Shown here: in pieces, positions 24,545 through 31,766 of the stretch
How the letters are laid out: every line of letters starts with the position of its first letter
Numbering within the stretch: position 1 is the stretch's first letter
NCBI GenBank assembly: GCA_039917655.1
Contig: JBDSJC010000005.1
Span: forward strand, 1 to 31,766
Reading direction: 5' to 3'
Source of the DNA: PNKC01 sp039917655
Lineage (GTDB): Bacteria; Chloroflexota; Dehalococcoidia; Tepidiformales; Tepidiformaceae
DNA length: 31,766 nucleotides
The notes under the pieces: model-generated
The model's input: only the letters and a program-made list of their open reading frames with translations
The model's database searches: none
Told to the model about the DNA's origin: nothing
Position numbers and translations under genes: made by a program

Positions 24545-25198
24545 ATGACGCAATTAGGCGCCGGCCAAGGGGCGGCGATCCAACCTGTCACAATGGAAGG
24601 CCGGTTTGTGCGACTGGAGCCGCTCGAACTGAAGCACATCCCCGCGCTCGTCCTCGCCGCATCCGAGCAGCGCGAAACCTACGGCTGGACATACGTCCCG
24701 GACGGCACGGAGGGGATGACCGAGTACGTAACAACTGCCATCGACCTTCGCAGCCAGCGGCAGGCGATACCGTTCGCCACGGTCGAACGCTCTTCGGGCC
24801 GGGTGATCGGCTCGACGCGTTTCGCAATGTTCGAGCACTTCGCCTGGCCGCCAGGAAATGACAGCCAACGAGGCGTGGAGTACCCAGACGGCGTGGAGAT
24901 CGGTTGGACGTGGCTCGCCTCTTCGGTGCAGCGCACGCCAGTCAATACCGAGGCTAAGTATCTGATGCTCGGCCACGCATTTGAGACGTGGCGGGTGCAC
25001 GTCCTCAGGTTGAAGACGGATCGCCGGAACGAACGCTCGCGGGCGGCGATCCAGCGAATCGGCGCCGCATTCGACGGGGTGGTGCGCGCCGCACAGGCGG
25101 GAAGCGACGGCGCACTCCGCGACACGGCCTGCTATTCGATGCTTGAGGCGGAGTGGCCAGCCGCGAAAGCGGCGCTTGAAGCGCGCCTTGCCCGCTGA
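24545..25198 (+). CDS. GNAT-family (RimJ/RimL-like) acetyltransferase
   Basis: This 217-residue protein matches the RimJ/RimL-like branch: the N-terminal GRFVRLEPLELKHIPAL, the acceptor-side IGSTRFAMFEHF, the central VEIGWTWLASSVQRTPVNTEAKYLML, then FETWRVHVLRLKTDRRNERSRAAIQRIGAAFDGVVR, where the NxxSxxAIxRIGA pattern contacts acetyl-CoA. Members acetylate protein N-termini, amino acids or antibiotics; the substrate is not known. A weak GTGGGG stands before the ATG. It stands alone, with no clear promoter in the preceding 120 bp. Confidence 0.85.
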   Translation: MTQLGAGQGAAIQPVTMEGRFVRLEPLELKHIPALVLAASEQRETYGWTYVPDGTEGMTEYVTTAIDLRSQRQAIPFATVERSSGRVIGSTRFAMFEHFAWPPGNDSQRGVEYPDGVEIGWTWLASSVQRTPVNTEAKYLMLGHAFETWRVHVLRLKTDRRNERSRAAIQRIGAAFDGVVRAAQAGSDGALRDTACYSMLEAEWPAAKAALEARLAR

Positions 25199-25217
25199 CC
25201 GGAGCGTAGCAGGCTCT

Positions 25218-25343
25218 TCAGCCAGTGGTTCCTGGGCGCCGCGCCGAAAGCCTGGCGAACCGGGCAGCCTCGGCTCCGCGCAGACACTTGTCGAGTTCAC
25301 GGCGGCGGTCGTCGATGTAGGCCTGGACGAGTAGGTCAATCAT
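25218..25343 (-). CDS. Small 41-residue protein of unknown function
   Basis: This ORF begins MIDLLVQAYIDDRRREL and continues to a basic, Arg/Ala-rich end. It is accepted mainly because GAGGAGATACCAA stands directly before its ATG, a near-consensus ribosome site at good spacing. The N-terminus is helical and amphipathic, with no cysteine cluster, signal peptide or membrane helix. It faces the VapBC operon in divergent orientation, about 127 bp away, so both may be expressed from the same intergenic region. I recognise no family. A minus-strand extension to 25448 is open but has no ribosome site. Confidence 0.5.
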   Translation of the reverse strand: MIDLLVQAYIDDRRRELDKCLRGAEAARFARLSARRPGTTG

Positions 25344-25435
25344 TTGGTATCTCCTCATTGGTCTGTACTCACCGTTACGCGCTCGTGTGAACGGGAAGCA
25401 TCCGCGGTGTGAACGGGCGGATGAAGCCTTACGCC

Positions 25436-25463
25436 TTGACATGCACATGCATGCATGTAGATT
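25436..25463 (+). promoter_or_regulatory. Consensus promoter with palindromic operator for vapBC
   Basis: A perfect -35 TTGACA (25436-25441) is separated by 16 bp from TAGATT (25458-25463), which lies 6 nt before the ATG, giving a leaderless mRNA. The spacer holds a perfect 14-bp palindrome, ACATGCATGCATGT (25445-25458), preceded by a further ACATGC (25439-25444). VapB antitoxins repress their own promoter by binding palindromes at just this position. Confidence 0.7.
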
Positions 25464-25469
25464 GATCGC

Positions 25470-25718
25470 ATGAGAACCACCATCGAACTGGACGATCGCG
25501 TGCGGCAGGCCCTGATTAAGCGTGCGGCTGAGCGGGGTGACAAGGGCTATTCGAAGATCATCAACGAAGCGCTCGCCGAGTACCTCGATGTCAATAGCGA
25601 TGAACTGAACCGCCGGAGTATGGGCATCCGTCGAATGAAGGGCGCCATCTCAGACGAGACAGCCCGCCGGCTGCACGAGAGCGTGCGGGAAGTCCGTGAA
25701 CAGTGGCAGACTGGCTGA
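25470..25718 (+). CDS. vapB: Ribbon-helix-helix antitoxin (VapB-like)
   Basis: This 82-residue protein starts with a short strand (MRTTIELDD) followed by a helix and a turn typical of ribbon-helix-helix DNA-binding proteins: RVRQALIKRAAERG, then YSKIINEALAEYLD. The C-terminal half (about 45-82) is charged and helical, as expected for the toxin-neutralising tail. It lies directly upstream of, and overlaps by 16 nt, a PIN-domain gene, the usual antitoxin-first order. Its promoter contains a palindrome that it probably binds with the toxin. RHH antitoxins pair with several toxin families, so the name rests on the PIN partner. Confidence 0.85.
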   Translation: MRTTIELDDRVRQALIKRAAERGDKGYSKIINEALAEYLDVNSDELNRRSMGIRRMKGAISDETARRLHESVREVREQWQTG

Positions 25719-26089
25719 TCGATTCCGATGTGTTGATCGACGGACTGAACGGGTATGGAGACGTCAACGCGCGGCTGGAGCGATCGGCGGCAAGCCGGCC
25801 TCTGTTCGTGAGCACCATCAGCGTATTCGAGCTCGAACGGGGAGCCCGAAGTTCCGACGAGCTGTTGGACATCCGTACCTTCCTTAGCTTTTTCACCATC
25901 CTGCCGCTTGATTGGGGCTCCGCAAGCGAAGCCGCCTCGATCGACGTCGACCTAAGGCGCGGGGGAATCCGCCTCGATCCGCGAGACACCCTCATCGCCG
26001 GGACGGCACGAGCCCGCGGCATGGAGATCGTCACGCGCAACCGCCGGCACTTCGACCGCGTGCCCGGATTAGTCGTAGCCGAACTCTAG
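25703..26089 (+). CDS. vapC: PIN-domain toxin (VapC-like ribonuclease)
   Basis: This 128-residue protein has the PIN acidic residues: D7 (LIDSDVLID), E43 (VFELERG), D95 (LDPRDTLIAG) and a late N113/D118 (TRNRRHFDRV). These coordinate Mg for single-stranded RNA cleavage; VapC toxins cut tRNA or rRNA and stop growth. The GTG start overlaps the antitoxin gene by 16 nt with no independent ribosome site, so translation is coupled. The stop TAG interlocks with that of folD on the opposite strand. All catalytic positions are intact, so the toxin should be active unless bound by VapB. Confidence 0.9.
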   Translation: MADWLIDSDVLIDGLNGYGDVNARLERSAASRPLFVSTISVFELERGARSSDELLDIRTFLSFFTILPLDWGSASEAASIDVDLRRGGIRLDPRDTLIAGTARARGMEIVTRNRRHFDRVPGLVVAEL

Positions 26090-26976
26090 AGCCGCCCGGC
26101 CGCGCGCTCGGCCGCGTTCACGGTGTTCACCAGCAGCATCGCGCTCGTCATCGGCCCTACACCGCCGGGGACCGGGGTGATCCAGCTTGCCTTTTCCTTG
26201 ACCGCCGCGAAGTCGGCATCGCCGACGAGGCGCCAGCCACGTTTCCGCGACGCGTCATTGATGCGGTTAGTGCCCACATCGATGACCACCGCTCCCTCCC
26301 GGACCATTTCGGCGGTGAGTGTGTTCGGCCGCCCGGCCGCCATCACCACGATGTCCGCCTGGCAGGTGTACCTGGCGATATCCGGCGTCCCGGTGTGGCA
26401 GATCGTGACCGTCGCATTCGCGCCCTTCGCCTTGTTGCTCAACAGCACAGCCAACGGCCGCCCCACGAGAGTTGACCGCCCAACCACCACCACATGCTTG
26501 CCTGCCGGGTCGTTGCCCGTCCGACTGAGCATCTGAAGGACGCCGTGCGGGGTGCAGGGCCACACGCCTTCGCTCTCACCGCGCAGCAGTCGCCCCAGGT
26601 TCAGCGGATGCAGCCCGTCAACGTCTTTGGCTGGAGGAAGGGCGTCGAGTACCGCCAGTTCGTTGATCTGCTTTGGCAGCGGGAGTTGGGGGAGGATGCC
26701 GTGGAAACGGTCGTCGCTGCTCAACCCTGCAACCATCTCCAGCAACTCGGACTGCGAGGTCTCGGCGGGCAGGTGGAACGTCTCGGTGAAGATGCCAGCG
26801 TCCGCGCAATCCTGCGTCTTGATAGAGACGTAGCTGATAGACGCCGGGTCTTCGCCGACCAGTATCGCCGCGAGACCCGGAGTCACGCCGCGTTCGCGCA
26901 GAGCCGCAACACGCACCGCAACCTCCGCCTTAATCTCTGCCGCGATCGCTTTGCCATCAATGATCTGTGCCGTCAT
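26086..26976 (-). CDS. folD: Methylenetetrahydrofolate dehydrogenase/cyclohydrolase
   Basis: This bifunctional enzyme of 296 residues (starting MTAQIIDGK) converts 5,10-methylene-THF to 10-formyl-THF using NADP. Key motifs are YVSIK (Y49, K53 for both activities), QLPLPKQ, KDVDG, GRSTLVGRP for the nucleotide and TPVPGGVGPMT at the C-terminus. ATG 26976 is preferred over the GTG two codons upstream because TAAACT lies exactly 6 nt before it, suggesting a leaderless message. It converges on vapC and overlaps its end by 4 nt, and is divergent from acpS. Confidence 0.94.
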   Translation of the reverse strand: MTAQIIDGKAIAAEIKAEVAVRVAALRERGVTPGLAAILVGEDPASISYVSIKTQDCADAGIFTETFHLPAETSQSELLEMVAGLSSDDRFHGILPQLPLPKQINELAVLDALPPAKDVDGLHPLNLGRLLRGESEGVWPCTPHGVLQMLSRTGNDPAGKHVVVVGRSTLVGRPLAVLLSNKAKGANATVTICHTGTPDIARYTCQADIVVMAAGRPNTLTAEMVREGAVVIDVGTNRINDASRKRGWRLVGDADFAAVKEKASWITPVPGGVGPMTSAMLLVNTVNAAERAAGRL

Positions 26977-26982
26977 GGCCAC

Positions 26983-26988
26983 AGTTTA
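26983..26988 (-). promoter_or_regulatory. -10 box of a putative leaderless folD promoter
   Basis: On the minus strand TAAACT is followed by 6 nt and then ATG at 26976. No Shine-Dalgarno is present. It is among four instances in the window with exactly this 6-nt spacing. Confidence 0.5.
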
Positions 26989-27062
26989 GTAGCCCACGGC
27001 GAACGCGCCCCAGGCACCCGTCCCAGCGCACGAAGCGCCCCTGTCCCGTAGGATCGCAGGCT

Positions 27063-27509
27063 ATGGCGACCAAGTTTGCCGTTGGCATCGACATCATCGA
27101 GATCGAACGCGTGGCGGATGTCATCGCCCGCCACGGCGACCGCTTTTTGCAACGGATCTACACCGCGGACGAGATCACGCACTGCCGCGGACGCGTGTCC
27201 GAACTGGCGGCGCGCTTCGCGGCGAAAGAGGCGGTGATGAAGGCGCTCGGGACCGGAGTGCGCGGGGTGGGCTGGCGAGACATCGAGGTGCTGCCGAACC
27301 GCAGGGGCAAGCCGCTCGTCTTCCTCTATGGTCGCGGGGCCCTGCGCGCCGAGCAGATCGAGATGCGCGCCCTCGAAATCTCGCTCACGCACTCCAACGA
27401 CTTCGCGATCGCCTCAGTCGTTGGCGAACGCGCGATGACCGACGCCGAAGACACTCCCCGGCGCGGCGAAGCAGCCCTTCGGCTGATCCGCGAGAAGGGG
27501 CTGCGATGA
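27063..27509 (+). CDS. acpS: Holo-[acyl-carrier-protein] synthase
   Basis: This 148-residue enzyme transfers 4'-phosphopantetheine from CoA to a serine of acyl-carrier protein. The two metal-binding blocks are present: VGIDIIEIERV with D10, and FAAKEAVMKALGTG with E56, plus the late SLTHSNDFAIASV. AcpS is usually about 120 residues; this one has an extra basic, charged C-terminal tail (about 123-148). ATG 27063 gives the normal N-terminus. The stop overlaps the nnrE/nnrD start by 4 nt (ATGA), a typical pairing. A TAGGAT box 8 nt before the ATG suggests a near-leaderless message. Confidence 0.94.
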   Translation: MATKFAVGIDIIEIERVADVIARHGDRFLQRIYTADEITHCRGRVSELAARFAAKEAVMKALGTGVRGVGWRDIEVLPNRRGKPLVFLYGRGALRAEQIEMRALEISLTHSNDFAIASVVGERAMTDAEDTPRRGEAALRLIREKGLR

Positions 27510-29068
27510 AACTCGTCACCGGCGCCGAGATGCGCGAGTTGGAAGCGGCTGCAGTCGCAGCGGGCATCTCCGAGTCGCAACTGATGCAAGAGGCGGGCCT
27601 CGCCGTCGCACAGGAGGCGTGGATGCTCCTCGGCACGCTTGAAGGACGGCACATCGTGATCCTCGCTGGCCCCGGCAACAACGGCAGGGACGGCCTCGTC
27701 GCGGCGCGTCATCTGAACGAATGGGGCGCGGGCGTGTCGGTTTACGCGCCCCTCGGCCATACCCGTGACGACGACCTGGATGAACTGACCTCCCGCGAAA
27801 TCTCGGTGACCAACGGCGCCGACGACGCTGACGGCGGCCAGCTCGACGAACTGCTGGCCAGCGCCGACCTGGTGGTTGACGCGCTGCTGGGCATCGGCAA
27901 CAGCCGCGCGCTCGACGCCGGAAGCCCCATCGGCGTCGCGTTGACCAAGCTGGCGGCTGCCCGCCTGGGCTTTAACCCGCCGAAAGTCGTCGCGATCGAC
28001 CTGCCGACTGGTGTTGATGCCGACTCCGGCGCTGCTGACCCGCTCACCGTGCCGCCGGATATGACCGTGACCTTCGGGCTGCCGAAGGTGGGCATGTATC
28101 AATCGCCGGCGAGCGCCCTTGTCGGCCGGGTGCAGGTGATCGATATCGGCATCCCGAAGGCGGCGCAAGACGCCGTGCGCCTTGAGCTGCTGACCGCCCG
28201 CTGGGCCCGCGAGGCGCTCCCCCGTCGCCCGGGCGACGCCAACAAGGGCACCTTTGGCAAAGTGTTGGTGGTTGGCGGCAGTCAAAGGTACATTGGCGCG
28301 CCCCGGCTTGCAGCCACAGCGGCCTATCGCGCCGGCGCCGGACTGGTGACGATCGCCTGCCCAGCCGCACTGATCCCCAGTCTCGCGCCTGCCCTCGCCG
28401 AGGCAACGTGGCTCCCCCAGGAGCAGAGCGACGCCGGCACCCTGCGGGGCGAGGCCGCGATCCTCCTTCGCTCCCGGCTTCACGAGTTCTCAACGGCCGT
28501 CTTCGGCCCGGGCCTGGGCGATACGGATGACACGCGCTCGCTTACCTGGGCGCTGCTGCCGGATTTCGGCATCGAACTTTCGCGCGGCTGTGTCATAGAC
28601 GCTGACGCCCTGAACGCACTCGCGTCCATGCCGGATGCAACGGAACGCACACCGGCCAACGCCGTCCTCACGCCTCACCCCGGAGAGATGGCGCGGCTCC
28701 TTGGAACCACCGTGGCCGAGGTACAATCGCGCCGCCTGGCAGCAGCGCGAGAAGCAGCGGGCCGCTTCGGCTGTACCGTGGTGCTGAAGGGTGCGCACAC
28801 AATCATCGCCGGGCCGGGAGGACGCGCCTCGCTCAGCCCGTTTTCGAACCCGTTGCTGGCCACTGCCGGGTCCGGCGATGTGCTCGCGGGGATCATAGGC
28901 GGATATCTCGCACAGGGACTGGAGCCGTTCGAAGCGGCGTCCCTCGGTGTCTATATGCACGGTGCGGCGGGAGAATCCTTGCGCCTGGAACTCGGCGAAT
29001 CCGGGCTGCTGGCCAGCGAACTGGCCGACCGCATCCCCCGCGTAAGCAAGGACATTGCCTCCCCGTGA
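27506..29068 (+). CDS. nnr: Bifunctional NAD(P)H-hydrate epimerase/dehydratase
   Basis: This 520-residue fusion repairs hydrated NADH/NADPH. The N-terminal YjeF domain (1 to about 220) epimerises R and S hydrates: AGPGNNGRDG (54-63), VVDALLGIG and AIDLPTGVDADSG. The C-terminal domain (about 235-520) is the ADP/ATP-dependent dehydratase of the ribokinase-like fold: KGTFGKVLVVGGS, LTPHPGEMARLLG, VLKGAHTIIA and the catalytic Asp in AGSGDVLAGII. Length and domain order are normal. It is coupled to acpS by a 4-nt overlap and followed after 43 nt by the ketosynthase gene. Confidence 0.95.
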   Translation: MKLVTGAEMRELEAAAVAAGISESQLMQEAGLAVAQEAWMLLGTLEGRHIVILAGPGNNGRDGLVAARHLNEWGAGVSVYAPLGHTRDDDLDELTSREISVTNGADDADGGQLDELLASADLVVDALLGIGNSRALDAGSPIGVALTKLAAARLGFNPPKVVAIDLPTGVDADSGAADPLTVPPDMTVTFGLPKVGMYQSPASALVGRVQVIDIGIPKAAQDAVRLELLTARWAREALPRRPGDANKGTFGKVLVVGGSQRYIGAPRLAATAAYRAGAGLVTIACPAALIPSLAPALAEATWLPQEQSDAGTLRGEAAILLRSRLHEFSTAVFGPGLGDTDDTRSLTWALLPDFGIELSRGCVIDADALNALASMPDATERTPANAVLTPHPGEMARLLGTTVAEVQSRRLAAAREAAGRFGCTVVLKGAHTIIAGPGGRASLSPFSNPLLATAGSGDVLAGIIGGYLAQGLEPFEAASLGVYMHGAAGESLRLELGESGLLASELADRIPRVSKDIASP

Positions 29069-29111
29069 TGTACACTCGGGGCCAAGCCGTGACTACTTTC
29101 GAGCAGATCCC

Positions 29112-30356
29112 TTGACCAGGCGCGTCGTTATTACCGGCATCGGGATGATCACCGCTCTAGGCCACAACGCGTGCGATAACTGGGAAGCGATGGCCGCCGG
29201 CCGGTCCGGCATCGCTTCGATTACGCTCTTCGACCCGTCGGGCTACGAATCGCGCGTGGCCGGCGAAGTGAAGGACTTCGACCCCTCAAAATACATGGAC
29301 CGCAAAGAGGCGCGCCGGGCGGATCGAGTCACCCAGCTGGCGTTCGTGGCCGCGAATGAAGCGCTCGCGCAGAGTGGCTACGACCCCGCAAGCTCGAGCG
29401 GCGAGGACTTCGCCGTCATCATCGGCACAGCGATCGGCGGCATCGCCACGCTGATTGCGGAGTACGACACCCTGCGCGAGAAGGGCCCATCACGGGTCAG
29501 CCCCTTCCTCATGCCGATGATGCTTTCGGACATGACCAGCGGCCAACTGAGCATCAAGCTGGGCGCGCGCGGGGTGAACTACTGTCTCGTCAGCGCCTGC
29601 GCCAGCGGCGCGGACAGCATCGGCGAAGCGGCAAACATCATCCGTCGCGGCGATGCGGAGGTTGCAGTCGCAGGCGGCACGGAGGCCGCGATCACACCAA
29701 TTTCGATGGCCGGATTCTCCGCCGCCAAGGCGCTCACAACGAGTAACGGTGACCCGGCGACCGCCTCCAGGCCCTTCGACAAGACGCGCGACGGATTCGT
29801 GATGGGCGAAGGCGCTGGCCTGCTGGTGCTCGAATCCGAAGAGCACGCGATCACCCGCGGTGCGCGCATCCTCGCTGAACTTGCTGGCTACGGCGCCACC
29901 AGCGACGCCTTCCACATCACCCAGCCGGACGAGAACGGCGAAGGCGCCGCGAGGGCGATGCGAAAGGCGCTGAAGCAGGCCGGCCTGCTCCCGGACGACA
30001 TCGAGTATCTCAACGCCCACGGCACCTCCACGTTGATGAACGACAAACTCGAAACGCTGGCCATCAAGAAGGTCTTCGGCGATTACGCCTACACGCTGCC
30101 GATCAGCTCAACGAAATCGATGACGGGCCACCTTCTAGGTGCTGCGGGCGCGGTCGAGGCCGCGGTCTGCATCCAGGCGATGCAACACAGCGTCATCCCC
30201 CCGACAGCGAACTACCGCACCCCGGACCCGGATTGTGACCTCGATTACGTGCCCAACGTGGCGCGCTCCGCGGGGATTGAAGCGGCGATGACCAACTCGC
30301 TCGGCTTTGGCGGACACAACGCGAGCCTAATTTTTCGCCGCTACCGGCCGGCGTGA
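29112..30356 (+). CDS. fabF: Beta-ketoacyl-ACP synthase II type (FabF)
   Basis: This 414-residue condensing enzyme elongates fatty acyl chains with malonyl-ACP. The active-site triad is C163 (VSACASGADS), a His in NAHGTST and a His in KSMTGHLLGAAG; it ends with NSLGFGGHNASL. The TTG start at 29112 (MTRRVVITGIGMIT) puts the family N-terminus at residue 1; the frame is open upstream but into the end of the nnr gene. A TACACT box about 40 nt upstream could be its -10. It is 43 bp after nnr and 4 bp before recJ. Its place beside acpS links it to lipid synthesis. Confidence 0.95.
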   Translation: MTRRVVITGIGMITALGHNACDNWEAMAAGRSGIASITLFDPSGYESRVAGEVKDFDPSKYMDRKEARRADRVTQLAFVAANEALAQSGYDPASSSGEDFAVIIGTAIGGIATLIAEYDTLREKGPSRVSPFLMPMMLSDMTSGQLSIKLGARGVNYCLVSACASGADSIGEAANIIRRGDAEVAVAGGTEAAITPISMAGFSAAKALTTSNGDPATASRPFDKTRDGFVMGEGAGLLVLESEEHAITRGARILAELAGYGATSDAFHITQPDENGEGAARAMRKALKQAGLLPDDIEYLNAHGTSTLMNDKLETLAIKKVFGDYAYTLPISSTKSMTGHLLGAAGAVEAAVCIQAMQHSVIPPTANYRTPDPDCDLDYVPNVARSAGIEAAMTNSLGFGGHNASLIFRRYRPA

Positions 30357-30360
30357 CCGC

Positions 30361-31766
30361 ATGACAACGCTGCTGGGCCGCCCCGAGACTCGCTGGCGGC
30401 TGCGCGACCCCTACGCCGCCCAGAACGGCATCGCCCGCTTCCCCAAGATCGTTGCGACCGTGCTCGCCGCGCGCGGGATCACCGAACGGCCAGCTGCCGA
30501 CCTCTTCTACAAGCCGCATCTTGCGCCCGACCACGACCCCCTCCAACTGCCGGGGATGCACGAGGCGATCGCCCGTGTGCGGGCGGCCATCGCAGAACGC
30601 GAGACGATCGCGCTCTTTGGCGACTTCGATGTGGACGGCGTGACGTCCGTCGCGGTGCTCCATCTCGGCCTGCGCGCACTTGGCGCAAAGACCGTGAACT
30701 ACATCCCGGACCGCTTCAGCGAAGGCTACGGCTTGAACCTCGGCGCGGTGGCGAAGTTGCACGCTAGCGGCTGTGCGCTGCTCATCACCGCGGATTGCGG
30801 CATCAGCTCGGTGCCGGAGGTGGCTTACGCGAACACGTTGGGGCTGGATGTCATCATCCTGGACCACCATACGGTCCCCGATGAGATGCCGGCGGCGGTC
30901 GCAGCCATCAACCCGAAGCGCCCCGATTCGCCCTACCCCTTCGATGAGCTCGCAGCCGTTGGCGTCTCCTTTCGCTTCCTTCAGGTGCTCTACGAAGCCT
31001 GCGGCCGGACCCTGGACGAATCCGAGTTCATCGACCTCGTGGCCCTGGGCACGGTTGTGGACGTGGCGCCGCTGAACGACGAGAACCGCAAGATCGTGAC
31101 TGATGGTCTTGCCCAGATGCAGCGTGGGCTGAGGCCAGGCCTGGAAGCCCTCGCGAACGTCGCCGGCACGCCTGCGGAACGCTTCACCGCGGAGACGCTG
31201 GGGTTCGCGATCGGCCCGCGGATGAACGCCGCCGGACGGCTTGCCCACGCCAACATCGCTCTGGACCTGATGCTCGCCGAGGACCCGCACACGGCGAAAC
31301 GCCTCGCCCGCGAACTGGACCTCCTGAACCGCCAGCGCCAGCAACAGACCGAAGACGCGTACGCCCTGGCCGAAGAGTTGATCGGCGCAGCCGATGACCC
31401 GCTCGTGCTTATCGCCACCGACCAGATTCACCCTGGCATCGTGGGCCTCGTCGCCTCGCGGCTGGCAGACAGGCGGCACCGGCCGGCGATCGTCCTCTCC
31501 AGCGGCGCAGAAGAGAGCCGCGCCAGCGCGCGCAGCATCCCCGTCTTCGATATAGTGGCGGCCATTCGCAAAGAGCGTGACCTGCTGGTCCGCCACGGGG
31601 GGCACCGCGCCGCGGCCGGCTTCACGGTGCGGAACGAACACATCGAAGCGCTCCGCGACCGGCTGGTGAACACCGCCGCGGAGCTGCTCCAGGGCGAGAC
31701 CTTGCGTCGCGTGATCGATATCGACGCCGAAGCGCGCCTCGCCGACCTGACCGGCCTCGAAATCAA
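30361..31766 (+). CDS. recJ: Single-stranded-DNA-specific exonuclease RecJ, cut by the window end
   Basis: The frame opens at ATG 30361 and runs off the window, showing about 468 residues of a protein usually near 560-600. RecJ degrades single-stranded DNA 5' to 3' in recombination and mismatch repair. The DHH motifs are present: FGDFDVDGVTS (86-96), ADCGIS, ILDHHT (DHH at 168-170), and the DHHA1 glycine motif GGHRAAAGF (413-421), preceded by SARSIPVFDIV. The last part of the RecJ C-terminal OB domain is missing. The start is 4 bp after the fabF stop, so it is probably in the same transcript. Confidence 0.95.
   Translation, partial: MTTLLGRPETRWRLRDPYAAQNGIARFPKIVATVLAARGITERPAADLFYKPHLAPDHDPLQLPGMHEAIARVRAAIAERETIALFGDFDVDGVTSVAVLHLGLRALGAKTVNYIPDRFSEGYGLNLGAVAKLHASGCALLITADCGISSVPEVAYANTLGLDVIILDHHTVPDEMPAAVAAINPKRPDSPYPFDELAAVGVSFRFLQVLYEACGRTLDESEFIDLVALGTVVDVAPLNDENRKIVTDGLAQMQRGLRPGLEALANVAGTPAERFTAETLGFAIGPRMNAAGRLAHANIALDLMLAEDPHTAKRLARELDLLNRQRQQQTEDAYALAEELIGAADDPLVLIATDQIHPGIVGLVASRLADRRHRPAIVLSSGAEESRASARSIPVFDIVAAIRKERDLLVRHGGHRAAAGFTVRNEHIEALRDRLVNTAAELLQGETLRRVIDIDAEARLADLTGLEI

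Noticed and set aside
30193..31641. 482-residue open frame on the minus strand opposite fabF and recJ
   Set aside because: Antisense to two clear housekeeping genes; no ribosome site or motif.

Overview
The window is visibly GC-rich, densely coded bacterial chromosome with genes on both strands in short operons. Several traits point to a Chloroflexota (Dehalococcoidia-like) genome: secreted proteins with long Thr/Pro/Ala linkers, a matrixin-type protease, many GTG and TTG starts, and several promoters whose -10 box lies 6-7 nt before the start codon (leaderless mRNAs). This assignment is inference; there is no rRNA, tRNA or other marker to anchor it. I found no tRNA, rRNA, CRISPR array, insertion sequence or prophage gene.

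Layout. 1-3211 (minus strand): N-terminus of a DUF4118 (KdpD-like) membrane sensor cut by the window edge, a frameshifted SGNH hydrolase, then a two-gene unit of SMP-30/gluconolactonase and a short-chain dehydrogenase that lacks the usual YxxxK. 3212-3645 holds no gene I can support. 3646-4094 (plus): a 21-residue membrane peptide translationally coupled to a protein with two four-cysteine clusters. 4129-5628 (minus): PAS-PAS histidine kinase; 5738-6793 (plus): PD40 beta-propeller lipoprotein. 6868-10978 (plus): SDR, APH-type kinase, DUF6285 protein, acyl-CoA dehydrogenase interrupted by an in-frame amber codon, and a cupin, ended by a strong terminator. The kinase plus dehydrogenase pair looks like an unfused version of animal ACAD10/ACAD11.

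11143-16206: DUF4383 membrane protein and a Baeyer-Villiger monooxygenase (minus), then divergently an ABC-2 type exporter (ATPase plus permease). 16247-20995: AMIN-like lipoprotein and citrate synthase (minus), a Thr/Pro-rich secreted protein overlapping a zinc-ribbon membrane protein and then a GalE-like epimerase (plus), and a PPOX flavoprotein (minus). 21110-25198: alanine dehydrogenase (minus) divergent from a secreted matrixin, a second PPOX protein and a GNAT acetyltransferase. 25218-26089: a 41-codon minus-strand ORF with a good ribosome site, and a VapBC toxin-antitoxin module with a consensus promoter overlapping a 14-bp palindrome.

26086-31766 is housekeeping: folD (minus), then acpS, nnrE/nnrD fusion, a fabF-type ketosynthase and recJ (plus, cut by the window end). 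The main points for follow-up are the amber-split ACAD in an ACAD11-like operon, the micropeptide/Cys-cluster pair, the leaderless promoters, the SDR without a catalytic tyrosine, and the small ORF opposite vapBC.
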